Assembly (NCBI GenBank): GCA_050946055.1
Contig: JBMNUB010000052.1
Span: forward strand, 1 to 17,657
Direction: 5' to 3'
DNA from: Fimadaptatus sp050946055
GTDB taxonomy: Bacteria; Bacillota; Clostridia; Christensenellales; Aristaeellaceae
DNA length: 17,657 bases
Shown here: positions 8,227-14,945 of the stretch, one piece after another
How the letters are laid out: each line of letters opens with the position of its first letter
Position numbering within the stretch: position 1 is the first letter of the stretch
Position numbers and translations under genes: made by a program
Notes under the pieces: generated by a model
Databases searched by the model: none
Told to the model about the DNA's origin: nothing
What the model saw: only the letters and a program-made list of their open reading frames with translations

Positions 8227-8607
8227 CGCGGAGACACATGTGAGCGCAAGTCAATGCCAGCTGGCGGCTGTAATGGCGCAGGGCATTGCGCGGACATGTG
8301 AAAGCTGCGGGATGAGCCGGCGCAAGTGTCCAAGCTGAGAGGCATGCCGGTGCGCATGCTGAACTGAGTGATAAGCTTGAGCGCATGGCTGAGTTTACTG
8401 ACACTTGGCGGACATGCAAAATGTGCGATATGCCGGTGTGTGCGCAATCATGCGGAGCGTGAGCAAAACGCATGCCTGTGCTGCGCAATGTGCAGGGCGC
8501 GCATTGGAAATTTCGCAGTATGCGCACATAGAGCATAACAGGAACTGGATTTATATAGGATGCAACTGCCTTGGGCAGCATTAAAAAATATTTGAGAGGA
8601 GAACAAC
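8227..8607. other. gene-free stretch, about 380 bp
   Basis: No gene, clear terminator or convincing promoter is seen. CATG occurs eight times in its first 250 bases, and short words such as ATGCCGGTG (near 8345 and 8430) recur. A small hairpin CTGCC-TTG-GGCAG lies at 8566-8578, just ahead of an A-rich run and the ribosome binding site of the next gene. Confidence 0.5.
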
Positions 8608-9420
8608 ATGAACATTGGAGTGCTGTTTCAACTGGAGAATGATATCGACATCGAAATGGGTAAGATAGCGGCCATGGGTCTGGACAGCTGCCAGATAACT
8701 TGCTGGCACATGGATATAATGACCCCGGAAAAGGCCGAGGAAGTCAAGGCAGCCAGCCGCAAGCACGGCGTGAAGGTATCCACCTTCTGGTGCGGTTACA
8801 GCGGCGAGCGCATATGGAACTTCATCGACGGCCCGCGCACGCTGGGCATAGTGCCGGAGGATCTGCGCGCTGTGCGCACCGAGGATCTGAAAAGGGGTTC
8901 TGACTTTGCTAGGCTCTTGGGTGTGGATCAGATGGCCACGCACGCGGGCTTCCTGCCCGAATGCCCGACCGATCCGCAGTATCCGGGCGTGATAGCCTCG
9001 CTGCGCGCCATAGCCGAGCGCTGCCGCGACAACGGCCAGTACTTCCTGTTCGAGACCGGTCAGGAGACGCCCACCACCATACTGCGCGTAATAGAGGATG
9101 TCGGCACGGGCAATCTGGGCGTGAACCTCGACCCGGCCAATCTGCTGATGTACGGCAAGGCCAACCCGGTGGATTCGCTGCGCGTGATAGGCAAGTACGT
9201 GCGCGACGTACATGCCAAGGACGGTGAGTATCCCACCTGTGGCCGCGAGCTGGGCGTGGAGAAGGCGCTGGGCGAGGGCAGCGTAAACTTCCCGGCGCTG
9301 ATAAAGGGCCTCAAGGAGTGCGGCTACGACGGCGCGATAACCATAGAGCGCGAGATAAGCGGCGAGGAGCAGATAGCCGACATAAAGCGCGCCATAAGCA
9401 TACTGCGCGAACTCATCTGA
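8608..9420 (+). CDS. sugar phosphate isomerase/epimerase (xylose-isomerase-like TIM barrel)
   Basis: Member of the AP-endonuclease-2/xylose-isomerase-like TIM-barrel superfamily, whose enzymes isomerise or epimerise sugars, sugar acids or inositol derivatives with a divalent metal. 270 residues, the typical length, cytoplasmic. Likely metal and catalytic residues on the barrel strands: His112 (ATHAGF), Glu149 (FLFETGQE), Asp175 (VNLDPANLL), His202 (VRDVHAKDG) and Glu247 (ITIEREI). The start is firm: AGAGGAG (8595-8601) lies 6 nt before the ATG. The exact substrate cannot be read from the sequence. A second, different member of the superfamily follows 131 bp downstream, suggesting a shared sugar pathway, though a stable hairpin separates them. 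Confidence 0.9.
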   Translation: MNIGVLFQLENDIDIEMGKIAAMGLDSCQITCWHMDIMTPEKAEEVKAASRKHGVKVSTFWCGYSGERIWNFIDGPRTLGIVPEDLRAVRTEDLKRGSDFARLLGVDQMATHAGFLPECPTDPQYPGVIASLRAIAERCRDNGQYFLFETGQETPTTILRVIEDVGTGNLGVNLDPANLLMYGKANPVDSLRVIGKYVRDVHAKDGEYPTCGRELGVEKALGEGSVNFPALIKGLKECGYDGAITIEREISGEEQIADIKRAISILRELI

Positions 9421-9440
9421 AGCTGAACTGACAGACAGAC

Positions 9441-9468
9441 TGCGCGCGCCCGATTTCGGGCGCGCGCA
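9441..9468 (+). other. 12-bp GC hairpin between the isomerase genes
   Basis: Perfect inverted repeat 9442-9452 with 9457-9467 (the outer T-A pair makes 12), with an ATTT loop. Neither strand has a T-run after it, so it is not a standard terminator. It could be an RNA-stabilising or processing hairpin, or an inefficient terminator that lets some reading-through occur into the next gene. Confidence 0.6.
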
Positions 9469-9551
9469 TGCGCTGCTTACCGAATGCTCCAAATACACTA
9501 GGTACACCAAATACGCAAAGCGCGCCGCGCGCGCTCAGGAGGCTTACATTT

Positions 9552-10319
9552 ATGCTTATTCCCGGACTTTGCTCAGTTACCTTTCGCTCGCTTTCGCCGC
9601 TTGAGATATGCCGCCTTGCTCAGCAGGCAGGGCTCAAGTCGATAGAGTGGGGCGGCGACGTACACGTTACCACCGAGGCGGCGGCGCGCGAAGTGGCCGC
9701 GTTGAGCGCCGACCATGGCCTCGCCCCGGCATCGTATGGCTCGTACTTCCGTGCCGGAGCTAACAAGCTGGACGACTTCGCCCGCTCTTTGGACGTGGCG
9801 CTGGCGCTGGGCGCGGGCAATATCCGCGTGTGGGCGGGCGCTAAGGGCTCTGCCGAGATGACGGGCATGGAGCGCGCCTCAGTCGTGCGCGAGCTGCGCG
9901 AGTGCGGCGAGCTGGCGCTGGCGGCGGGCATCACGGTGTCGCTGGAGTTCCACGGCAACACGCTGACCGATTCCACCGAGAGCGCGGGCAAACTGGTCAG
10001 CGAGCTGGGCGCGTGCAATGTACACATGTACTGGCAGCCGCGCTGGGACTGGCCGGCCGATCAGCGGCTGGGCGGACTGATGATAGCGCTGCAGCGCCTC
10101 ACGCACCTGCATGTGTTCACATGGGCGCACCATGGGCGCGAGGTCGAGCGCCTGCCTCTCGCCGATGGCCGCGAGTTCCTGACCGAGGCGCTGCAGCTGG
10201 CCACGCAGGATGGCAACGACCATCACGTGTTCATGGAGTTCGTAAAGGACGCTGACGAGCAGGTGTTCCTCGAGGACGCGCGCGTGCTGCATGAGATTAT
10301 CGCCGACGCGCAGAGATGA
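9552..10319 (+). CDS. sugar phosphate isomerase/epimerase, second type
   Basis: A second xylose-isomerase-like TIM-barrel protein, 255 residues, only distantly similar to its upstream neighbour. It begins MLIPGLCSVTFRSLSPLEI and carries IEWGGDVHV (31-39), LEFHGNTLTD (131-140, Glu132 likely metal ligand), LHVFTWAHHG (186-195, His187) and VFMEFVKD (226-233, Glu229). Where the relatives usually have an Asp-centred motif, it has HMYWQPRWD (158-166), so the metal site may differ. The frame is open from 9468, but AGGAGG (9537-9542), 9 nt before the ATG at 9552, fixes the start; the extra N-terminus would translate intergenic repeats. Substrate unknown. Two CCAAATAC boxes lie just upstream. Confidence 0.88.
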   Translation: MLIPGLCSVTFRSLSPLEICRLAQQAGLKSIEWGGDVHVTTEAAAREVAALSADHGLAPASYGSYFRAGANKLDDFARSLDVALALGAGNIRVWAGAKGSAEMTGMERASVVRELRECGELALAAGITVSLEFHGNTLTDSTESAGKLVSELGACNVHMYWQPRWDWPADQRLGGLMIALQRLTHLHVFTWAHHGREVERLPLADGREFLTEALQLATQDGNDHHVFMEFVKDADEQVFLEDARVLHEIIADAQR

Positions 10320-10580
10320 TTTGCGATGCTTAATATGGACGCGCGTGTTTAAGCTGGGCAAAGACTTGCGCAAGTGAGCAGTGTTGCGCGCGGCATGGCG
10401 CATGGTTAAGCGCGGTCAGACTGCGCGCGGCATGGCGCATGGTCAAGCGCGGTCAGGCTGCATGCGCTATCGCATATGCGCGGGCATGAGCAAGGTGTTT
10501 GGCTAATTGTAATGTGCGTCTGTCAGCACAGCAAAGCCGCACTGCGCATCGATACGGCGGCGTTGAATATGCGTATAAAA
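10320..10580. other. gene-free stretch before the hairpin array
   Basis: No gene is supported. The stretch holds the 37-bp tandem duplication listed separately and many GCATGG/GCGC words. No terminator for the upstream isomerase gene was found here. Confidence 0.5.
10385..10458. repeat. 37-bp tandem duplication
   Basis: Two adjacent 37-bp units (10385-10421 and 10422-10458) differ at two positions only (T/C and A/G, both transitions). Each contains GGCATGGCGCATGG and AAGCGCGGTCAG. Two copies without spacers do not make a CRISPR array; a recent slippage duplication is the simplest reading. Confidence 0.85.
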
Positions 10581-10614
10581 CAATGCGCTCCATCCCATAG
10601 CGGGATGGAGCGCA
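10576..10614 (-). terminator. probable terminator of the minus-strand three-gene operon
   Basis: A perfect 13-bp stem (10584-10596 with 10602-10614) has the loop ATAGC. On the minus strand it is followed by TTGTTTTA. This is the left terminal palindrome of the hairpin array, so it may have been recruited as a terminator instead of having evolved as one. Confidence 0.5.
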
Positions 10615-10906
10615 CTGCTTGTCAAAGCGTCTTTTTGACAAGCGTGGACGGGGGAGAATCTCCCCCGCCACTGCCACCCCTACTCAGTTTCCACTGAAAT
10701 CCTGCGGATTTCCGGGCGTGGAAACTGCAAGGAAGATATGCTGCTCTGGGAAATGGGATTTCCCGACGCAAAAAATCCTGAGCGCCCACCGCACATGTCG
10801 CTGGGCGCTACCTAAGTCGAGAGGGCTGCGAGCCCTCTTGAGCTCTCCGGGGTTTTTTGACAGTCTGCAATGCGCTCCATCCCATAGTGGGATGGAGCGC
10901 ATTGCA
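10581..10906. repeat. hairpin-array element bounded by two copies of one palindrome, MITE-like
   Basis: Two near-identical palindromes with a GCGCTCCATCCC arm (10584-10614 and 10866-10906; the second has an 18-bp perfect stem) bound about 250 bp made of successive hairpins. These are 10618-10642 (9 bp), 10644-10671 (12 bp, one bulge), 10685-10727 (10 bp outer plus 7 bp inner), 10748-10764 (7 bp), 10781-10809 (8 bp) and 10820-10838 (8 bp). A T6 run lies at 10853-10858. The two ends also resemble each other as inverted repeats beyond the palindrome (TTGTCAAA on the left; CTGTCAAAAAA as the complement on the right), as in a miniature inverted-repeat element. No transposase or coding potential was recognised. 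It could equally be a structured RNA. Confidence 0.65.
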
Positions 10907-10949
10907 ATTGCCGTCATAATGTATAACGCAGCCAGCGCGCTTATTGCCG

Positions 10950-11540
10950 TCATTCTCCCTCGCTGCCCTCGCCTTCCGGCTCGTCGGTGGCGGCGGGGGT
11001 GGGGTCGGGCTCGACTATGGGCTCAAGCAGCATGGTCTGGTTGATGCGCCATTGGCCGCTTGTCTTTATCAGCTGCACGCGATAGCGCCCGCCCTGCCAG
11101 TGCGGGGGATAGCTGGTCAGCTCGCCGGAATTGACCTTGTCGGCGGCGGAGGCCAGCGGCTTGCCCTCTATCTGATATACGGTCTCGGTTATCTCGGCCT
11201 GAGCGGTGTTGCTCCATGGCCAGCTCCACATCCAGTTGAGCGACACGCTGTGGTCGTAGCTGGTCACCTTGTAGTTCTCGTATGGCGACAGGCCGTTTCT
11301 TGCATCGTTTAACAGCTGGTCGCCCTGAAGATAGCTCTCCTCAAAGTAATCGCCAAGCAACGTCGAGTCGCTGCCGGATATTATCACCTCGGCGCGCTCG
11401 CTCAGCCCGTCTGTCAGCAGCACGTATATGTTGGACGAGTTCATGGCCATGTAAAAGCCCACTATCAGCAGCGCGACTATTATCGTCAGCAGCATCAGCC
11501 GCGTTGCGAAGAACCACAGAAACCTGCGCAGATATTTCAT
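10950..11540 (-). CDS. single-pass membrane protein, unknown function
   Basis: 196 residues. A short basic N-terminus (MKYLRRFLWFFATR) and one hydrophobic helix (about 9-33, LMLLTIIVALLIVGFYMAMN) place the rest outside the membrane. The external part (about 40-178) alternates predicted strands and one helical region, ending GRYRVQLIKTSGQWRINQTMLLEP; the pattern recalls NTF2-like extracytoplasmic domains, but that is inference. The C-terminus is an acidic, Pro/Glu-rich tail. The ribosome binding site AGAGG lies 5 nt before the ATG. It is the last gene of the minus-strand operon, 27 bp after the AlkZ-related gene. Confidence 0.75.
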   Translation of the reverse strand: MKYLRRFLWFFATRLMLLTIIVALLIVGFYMAMNSSNIYVLLTDGLSERAEVIISGSDSTLLGDYFEESYLQGDQLLNDARNGLSPYENYKVTSYDHSVSLNWMWSWPWSNTAQAEITETVYQIEGKPLASAADKVNSGELTSYPPHWQGGRYRVQLIKTSGQWRINQTMLLEPIVEPDPTPAATDEPEGEGSEGE

Positions 11541-11567
11541 TCAAACCTCTTTTCCCGCTTGAGCGGT

Positions 11568-12221
11568 CTATATACTGCCAAACAGTCGCTTGAGTTCGCT
11601 TGCATTTAGCTCAGGCGACAATTCAAGCGCGCGATTGCATATCATTTGACGCGCGCAGCGCCCGTCTTGTTCCGCATCGGTCAGCCAATCGCCGAGATAG
11701 GCGTCGGCGCGGGTGTACTCCATTGCCTGCCAGCCTATGGGACGCCCGCTGTCAGAAAGCGGCTGCACATTGCCCGATACGGTTATCAGCATGCCGCGCT
11801 CCAGATACCTGAGCGCCGAGTCAAACGCGCTCTTGCGCTCAAAGCGCCCGGCAAGCGCGCGGCGCAGCTCATGCCGTCCCCAGACCGGGCGCTCGCAGAA
11901 CAATCGCCACATGTCCATGCTAAGTCCCGGCACCAGCCCCGCGGCATACTCATACTCTATGTCCGCCGAATAGGCCGCGAAGAACGTGGAATACCACTGC
12001 CTGCTCACAAAGCCCGCCTGCCCGCCGAACATGTGCGCATATGCCCCGTCGCGGCTCTGCGCCATGCGATCCTTCCAGCCCCATGGGTCAAGCTCGCCGC
12101 CGGTGTGCCATGCGGCGGGGTCGGTCACGCAGGTCAGGCTCAAGCGCCCATAAGCGCCGCCCAGCAGCATGAATCCGCTTTCGTTCAGCAGCGCATGGAA
12201 TTCATCGTATGTGCGTATCAT
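11568..12221 (-). CDS. AlkZ-related protein
   Basis: 217 residues. I recognise the general pattern of the clostridial AlkZ-related proteins: an N-terminal YDEFHALLNESGFMLL, then WHTGGELDPWGWKDR (38-52), a segment with the sense GGQAGFVSRQWYSTFFAAY (66-84), and a winged-helix-like part with LERGMLITVSGN and GRPIGWQAMEYTRADAYLG. AlkZ proper is a DNA glycosylase that unhooks interstrand cross-links; whether this shorter relative has such activity is not shown by the sequence. No signal peptide, so cytoplasmic. Its ATG (12219-12221) overlaps the TGA of the upstream peptidase gene (12218-12220) as ATGA, so translation is probably coupled; AAGGTGA precedes it at normal distance. Family name from memory; moderate confidence. 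Confidence 0.65.
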   Translation of the reverse strand: MIRTYDEFHALLNESGFMLLGGAYGRLSLTCVTDPAAWHTGGELDPWGWKDRMAQSRDGAYAHMFGGQAGFVSRQWYSTFFAAYSADIEYEYAAGLVPGLSMDMWRLFCERPVWGRHELRRALAGRFERKSAFDSALRYLERGMLITVSGNVQPLSDSGRPIGWQAMEYTRADAYLGDWLTDAEQDGRCARQMICNRALELSPELNASELKRLFGSI

Positions 12222-13525
12222 CCGTTCATCACCTTAAAATAGCGCTCCACATGGCGCTGCATGGCCATGAGCAGCTCCTGCGCTTCCACGCGGCGCATGT
12301 AGCCGCTGGGCTTGCCGTACTTGTTGGTGCTGGGGGATTCGGGATCCTGACATATGAACCAGGTGCCGGAGGGATATGTCTCATATCCGCACACCACCAT
12401 GGCGTGACCGCTGGCCGCGCCGTCGAAGTTGCACATGACTATCAACAGATGCCCGTCGTCCAGGTCGCTCATCATGCCCTGAATGCTCATGTCGTATATG
12501 CTGTCCAGCTCAACCCCGTTGTCGGTCAGCACGTCGTATAGCTCCACGTCGTACCAGCCCTCGCCGTCGTGCGGGCTGAGCGCGCGCAGCGTCTGCGTGG
12601 TCAGCTTGTTCTCGCGGTCGATGTAGTTTAGCACCATCTCGCCGCAGGCGGGCATACAGTTGTTGGCGCTGTACTTGCCGGTGGTGAGCTGATTGACATA
12701 CCAGTCCCAGTTTGCGTCCAGCAGCACGCGCTGCACATCGCCGGGGCAGGTCTCCAGCCCCACGCAGCTCAAGAGCAGCTCGCTCACGGCGGCGCGCGCC
12801 TCGCCCTTGGTCCACTCTATTAGCGCGTTGGGGTCGGAGTTGACCAGCAGAATTATGGGGTCTGCCAGCTGGCGAAGCTGCACGGGCGCGTCCGGCTCAA
12901 ATGAGTTAGATCGCGCATAATACGTCATCAGGCGCAAGTCTATGGCCTTTAGCACGTATGGATCGTCACAATCGCCGGGTATGGCGACGGAAGCGGTCTG
13001 CGCGGGGCCATATAGCGCCTCGTATGCCTTGACCAGCAGCTCGCAGTACATGGAGCGCGTCAACTTCTCGCTGCCCTCCAGCCCTGCGGTCAGCTCGTCT
13101 ATATCGGATATATCTTCTATGCGCCCCATTATCTTGAGCGCCAGCCCCATTTCGTCGCGCGCCTGAGCTACGGTGGCCTGACAGGTGGCGCTGCCGTATA
13201 CGTACTTGCGCAGCGCGTTGCGGGTTGCCAGTATGCGCGCCACGGCGCTCTGGCGCGTGGCTGCAAGGTGCGTCCATGCCGCCTCGTAATCGCTTATTAT
13301 GTCCAGCTCCAGCGCCTTGCGCACGGGTTTTTCGGTGGACAGCTTGCTGGTTATCGCGGATTCATCCACTTCCTGTCCGGCGAGGAACTCATATGTCGAA
13401 ACCAGCATGGAAAGCAGCTGCGATTGAGTTATGGCGGCGCCGGAGTAGGCCAGCGCACAGGCCGGACAGCATAGCGCCAGCGCCAATATCAGCACAAAAG
13501 AAATCAGCCTTTGCCTAATATGCAT
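12218..13525 (-). CDS. secreted C39-like cysteine peptidase
   Basis: 435 residues with a signal peptide (MHIRQRLISFVLILALALCCPACALAYS; cleavage probably after residue 26 or so; a Cys-containing region near 19-23 leaves a lipoprotein weakly possible). Residues about 30-265 are helical and resemble no domain I know. Residues about 270-430 form a papain-like C39-type domain: NNCMPACGEMVL with the likely nucleophile Cys290, GHAMVVCGYE with His374, and FICQDPESPS with Asp394. The product would act outside the membrane on an unknown peptide or protein. GGAGGT lies 6 nt before the ATG, with a promoter directly upstream. It is the first gene of the operon with the AlkZ-related and membrane proteins, divergent from spo0A. 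Confidence 0.85.
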   Translation of the reverse strand: MHIRQRLISFVLILALALCCPACALAYSGAAITQSQLLSMLVSTYEFLAGQEVDESAITSKLSTEKPVRKALELDIISDYEAAWTHLAATRQSAVARILATRNALRKYVYGSATCQATVAQARDEMGLALKIMGRIEDISDIDELTAGLEGSEKLTRSMYCELLVKAYEALYGPAQTASVAIPGDCDDPYVLKAIDLRLMTYYARSNSFEPDAPVQLRQLADPIILLVNSDPNALIEWTKGEARAAVSELLLSCVGLETCPGDVQRVLLDANWDWYVNQLTTGKYSANNCMPACGEMVLNYIDRENKLTTQTLRALSPHDGEGWYDVELYDVLTDNGVELDSIYDMSIQGMMSDLDDGHLLIVMCNFDGAASGHAMVVCGYETYPSGTWFICQDPESPSTNKYGKPSGYMRRVEAQELLMAMQRHVERYFKVMNG

Positions 13526-13549
13526 CTGTCTACCTCCAAAGTCCCTCTT

Positions 13550-13578
13550 ATTATATCAACATTGCGCCTGCAAGTAAA
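13550..13578 (-). promoter_or_regulatory. sigma-A promoter of the peptidase operon
   Basis: Minus strand TTTACT (13573-13578), a 17-nt spacer and a perfect TATAAT (13550-13555). The leader would be about 18 nt, just enough for the ribosome binding site. Confidence 0.65.
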
Positions 13579-13776
13579 CCCCGGCGGCGTTATTTTGGAG
13601 CCGGGAGGAGCTTTATGCTGCGCGCGCCGCATTTCCTCCAAATAATTGCGATAATTGCAAAAAAGAGGCATCAATTTTGTCATAATGCGTGTATCTGGCG
13701 CATACATATTATTGAAAACCTTTATGAGCAATGCCGGGCTCGCCCGGTGGGCTGCTCGCGAATAATGCGACTTATT

Positions 13777-13782
13777 GGAGGA
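13777..13782 (+). promoter_or_regulatory. ribosome binding site of spo0A, start ambiguous
   Basis: GGAGGA lies 11 nt before the ATG at 13794 and 5 nt before an in-frame TTG at 13788. Either start gives essentially the same protein, differing by two residues. Confidence 0.6.
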
Positions 13783-13793
13783 TTGGATTGATT

Positions 13794-14597
13794 ATGGACA
13801 AGCTCGATTCAGCAGTGCGTGCGCAGTCAGCATCCGCCGTCAGGGTGCTGCTTGCAGATGATAACGTCGAGATAACCTCGCTCATGGCCGAACATCTCTC
13901 CGGCAGGGAAGATGTGGAGCTGGTGGGCTGTGCAAGCGACGGTATGCAGGCGCTGAATATGCTGCGCGAGGAAGCGTGCGACGTGTTGGTGATGGATCTG
14001 ATAATGCCCACTCTGGACGGGTTTGCGGTGCTGTCCATGCTGGATACGCTGCCTAACCGACCGCGTGTTATCGTGCTGACCGCGCTGGGGCGCGGCGACT
14101 TCATCACGCGCGCCATGCAGCTGGGTGCGGACTATTACATGCTCAAACCATTCGCCTGCGACGAACTGTACCGCAAGATAATCGAGATAAGCGCCCTGCC
14201 TGCGCAGAAGAGCGCGCTGGCCGTGCCGCCCGCGCCCGCCCAGCCCAAGTCGCTGGACGAGGAGATATCCTCGCTGTTTCTGGCGGTGGGCATTCCCGCG
14301 CACATAAAGGGATATCAGTACCTGCGCGAGGCGGTGCGCATGGTGGTGGATGACCCGGACGTGATAAACCGCATAACCAAGGAGCTGTATCCCGGCATAG
14401 CGCGCAAGTTCGCAACCTCGGCCAGCAAGGTCGAGCGCGCCATACGCCATGCCATAGAGGTGGCATGGAACCGTGGCCGCGTGGACGCGATAAACAGCTC
14501 GTTCGGTTGCCGCGTGTTCTCGCGCGACGACAAGCCCACAAACGGCGAGTTCATAGCGCTGATAGCCGACAAGATGCTGCTGGAGAGGAGTGCGTAA
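13794..14597 (+). CDS. spo0A: sporulation master response regulator Spo0A
   Basis: Response regulator that, once phosphorylated, switches on entry into sporulation; it binds DNA in the cytoplasm. 267 residues from the ATG at 13794, the family's usual length. Receiver domain (about 17-140): acidic pair Asp22-Asp23 (LADDN), phospho-acceptor Asp68 (VMDLIMP), Thr96 and Lys118 (MLKPF). The Spo0A-specific output domain (about 158-262) includes GIPAHIKGYQYLREAV and the recognition-helix region SASKVERAIRHAIEVAW (209-225), followed by PTNGEFIALIADK; these are nearly invariant in endospore formers. The N-terminus is about 15 residues longer than the receiver needs. spoIVB, its usual upstream neighbour, is absent; a secreted peptidase operon is divergent instead. 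No clear promoter or 0A box was found upstream. Confidence 0.97.
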   Translation: MDKLDSAVRAQSASAVRVLLADDNVEITSLMAEHLSGREDVELVGCASDGMQALNMLREEACDVLVMDLIMPTLDGFAVLSMLDTLPNRPRVIVLTALGRGDFITRAMQLGADYYMLKPFACDELYRKIIEISALPAQKSALAVPPAPAQPKSLDEEISSLFLAVGIPAHIKGYQYLREAVRMVVDDPDVINRITKELYPGIARKFATSASKVERAIRHAIEVAWNRGRVDAINSSFGCRVFSRDDKPTNGEFIALIADKMLLERSA

Positions 14598-14762
14598 GGC
14601 GCAAAGCGCGCATGCCAAGCCGCGCCGCCCGCTTTGCGCAGCCGCGCAATCCCGCGCCGCATGCAAAGCGCAGGTGCATTGCAATAGCCAAGCCATATAA
14701 GTACAGCGCGATAAATTGCGATATGAGGCGCGCTGCGCTTGCGCATGATGCTGTGCCAAAGA

Positions 14763-14831
14763 CCCGCTTACAGATATGCGATATGCCCCTTGCTGACAGA
14801 TGGGGCATGCCGGTGCTGAAGCGGGCCTTTT
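14763..14831 (+). terminator. probable terminator of spo0A
   Basis: Two-tier hairpin. The outer stem CCCGCTT (14763-14769) plus CAG pairs with CTGAAGCGGG (14816-14825), with one bulged A. The inner stem ATGCCCC (14783-14789) pairs with 14802-14808. It ends CCTTTTGCGC, the same tail as the terminator at 6025-6068. Confidence 0.6.
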
Positions 14832-14889
14832 GCGCGCACTGCTACGGCATGAGAGCGCCTGAGCTATGACGGCAAAATGCGCATGACAA

Positions 14890-14926
14890 GTAATATCCCG
14901 CCTCGCGCGCGCTTATACATAGCTTA
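14890..14926 (+). promoter_or_regulatory. sigma-E/sigma-K-like sporulation promoter
   Basis: GTAATATC (14890-14897) resembles the sigma-E -35, and TATACATA (14914-14921) resembles its -10 CATACANT. The core ATA of the -35 and this -10 are 18 nt apart. Overlapping this, CATAGCTTA (14918-14926) matches the sigma-K -10 CATANNNTA, but no AC -35 is seen for it. No sigma-A pair with normal spacing was found. Confidence 0.45.
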
Positions 14927-14930
14927 GATA

Positions 14931-14937
14931 AAGGAGG
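14931..14937 (+). promoter_or_regulatory. ribosome binding site that decides the SPOCS/LysM start
   Basis: AAGGAGG lies only 2 nt before the ATG at 14940 but 8 nt before the in-frame ATG at 14946, so the second ATG is the likely start. Confidence 0.75.
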
Positions 14938-14945
14938 TCATGTAT

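Larger units (their letters stand above)
14598..14945. other. intergenic stretch between spo0A and the SPOCS gene
   Basis: No gene. It holds the spo0A terminator (14763-14831), the sigma-E/K-like promoter matches (14890-14926), and at least six CATG words. From 14598 to 14762 I see nothing further. Confidence 0.6.

Noticed and set aside
8552..8557. TATATA as a -10 for the first isomerase gene
   Set aside because: No acceptable -35 at 16-18 nt; not called a promoter.
8581..9510. 309-residue minus-strand open frame opposite the first isomerase
   Set aside because: The plus strand carries a clear TIM-barrel family with ribosome binding site; the antisense product has no domain.
10385..10458. 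CRISPR-like repeat
   Set aside because: Two adjacent units without spacers and no cas gene; a simple tandem duplication.
10684..10953. 89-residue minus-strand frame within the hairpin array
   Set aside because: Its sequence simply reads the inverted repeats; no ribosome binding site or family.
10619..11044. 141-residue plus-strand frame through the hairpin array and into the membrane protein gene
   Set aside because: It translates palindromes and runs antisense over a better-supported gene; no ribosome binding site.
13394..13400. TGTCGAA, a match to the Spo0A box
   Set aside because: It lies inside the peptidase coding sequence, about 130 bp past its start, as a single isolated copy; chance is likely.
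13827..14759. 310-residue minus-strand open frame opposite spo0A
   Set aside because: Antisense to an unmistakable Spo0A.
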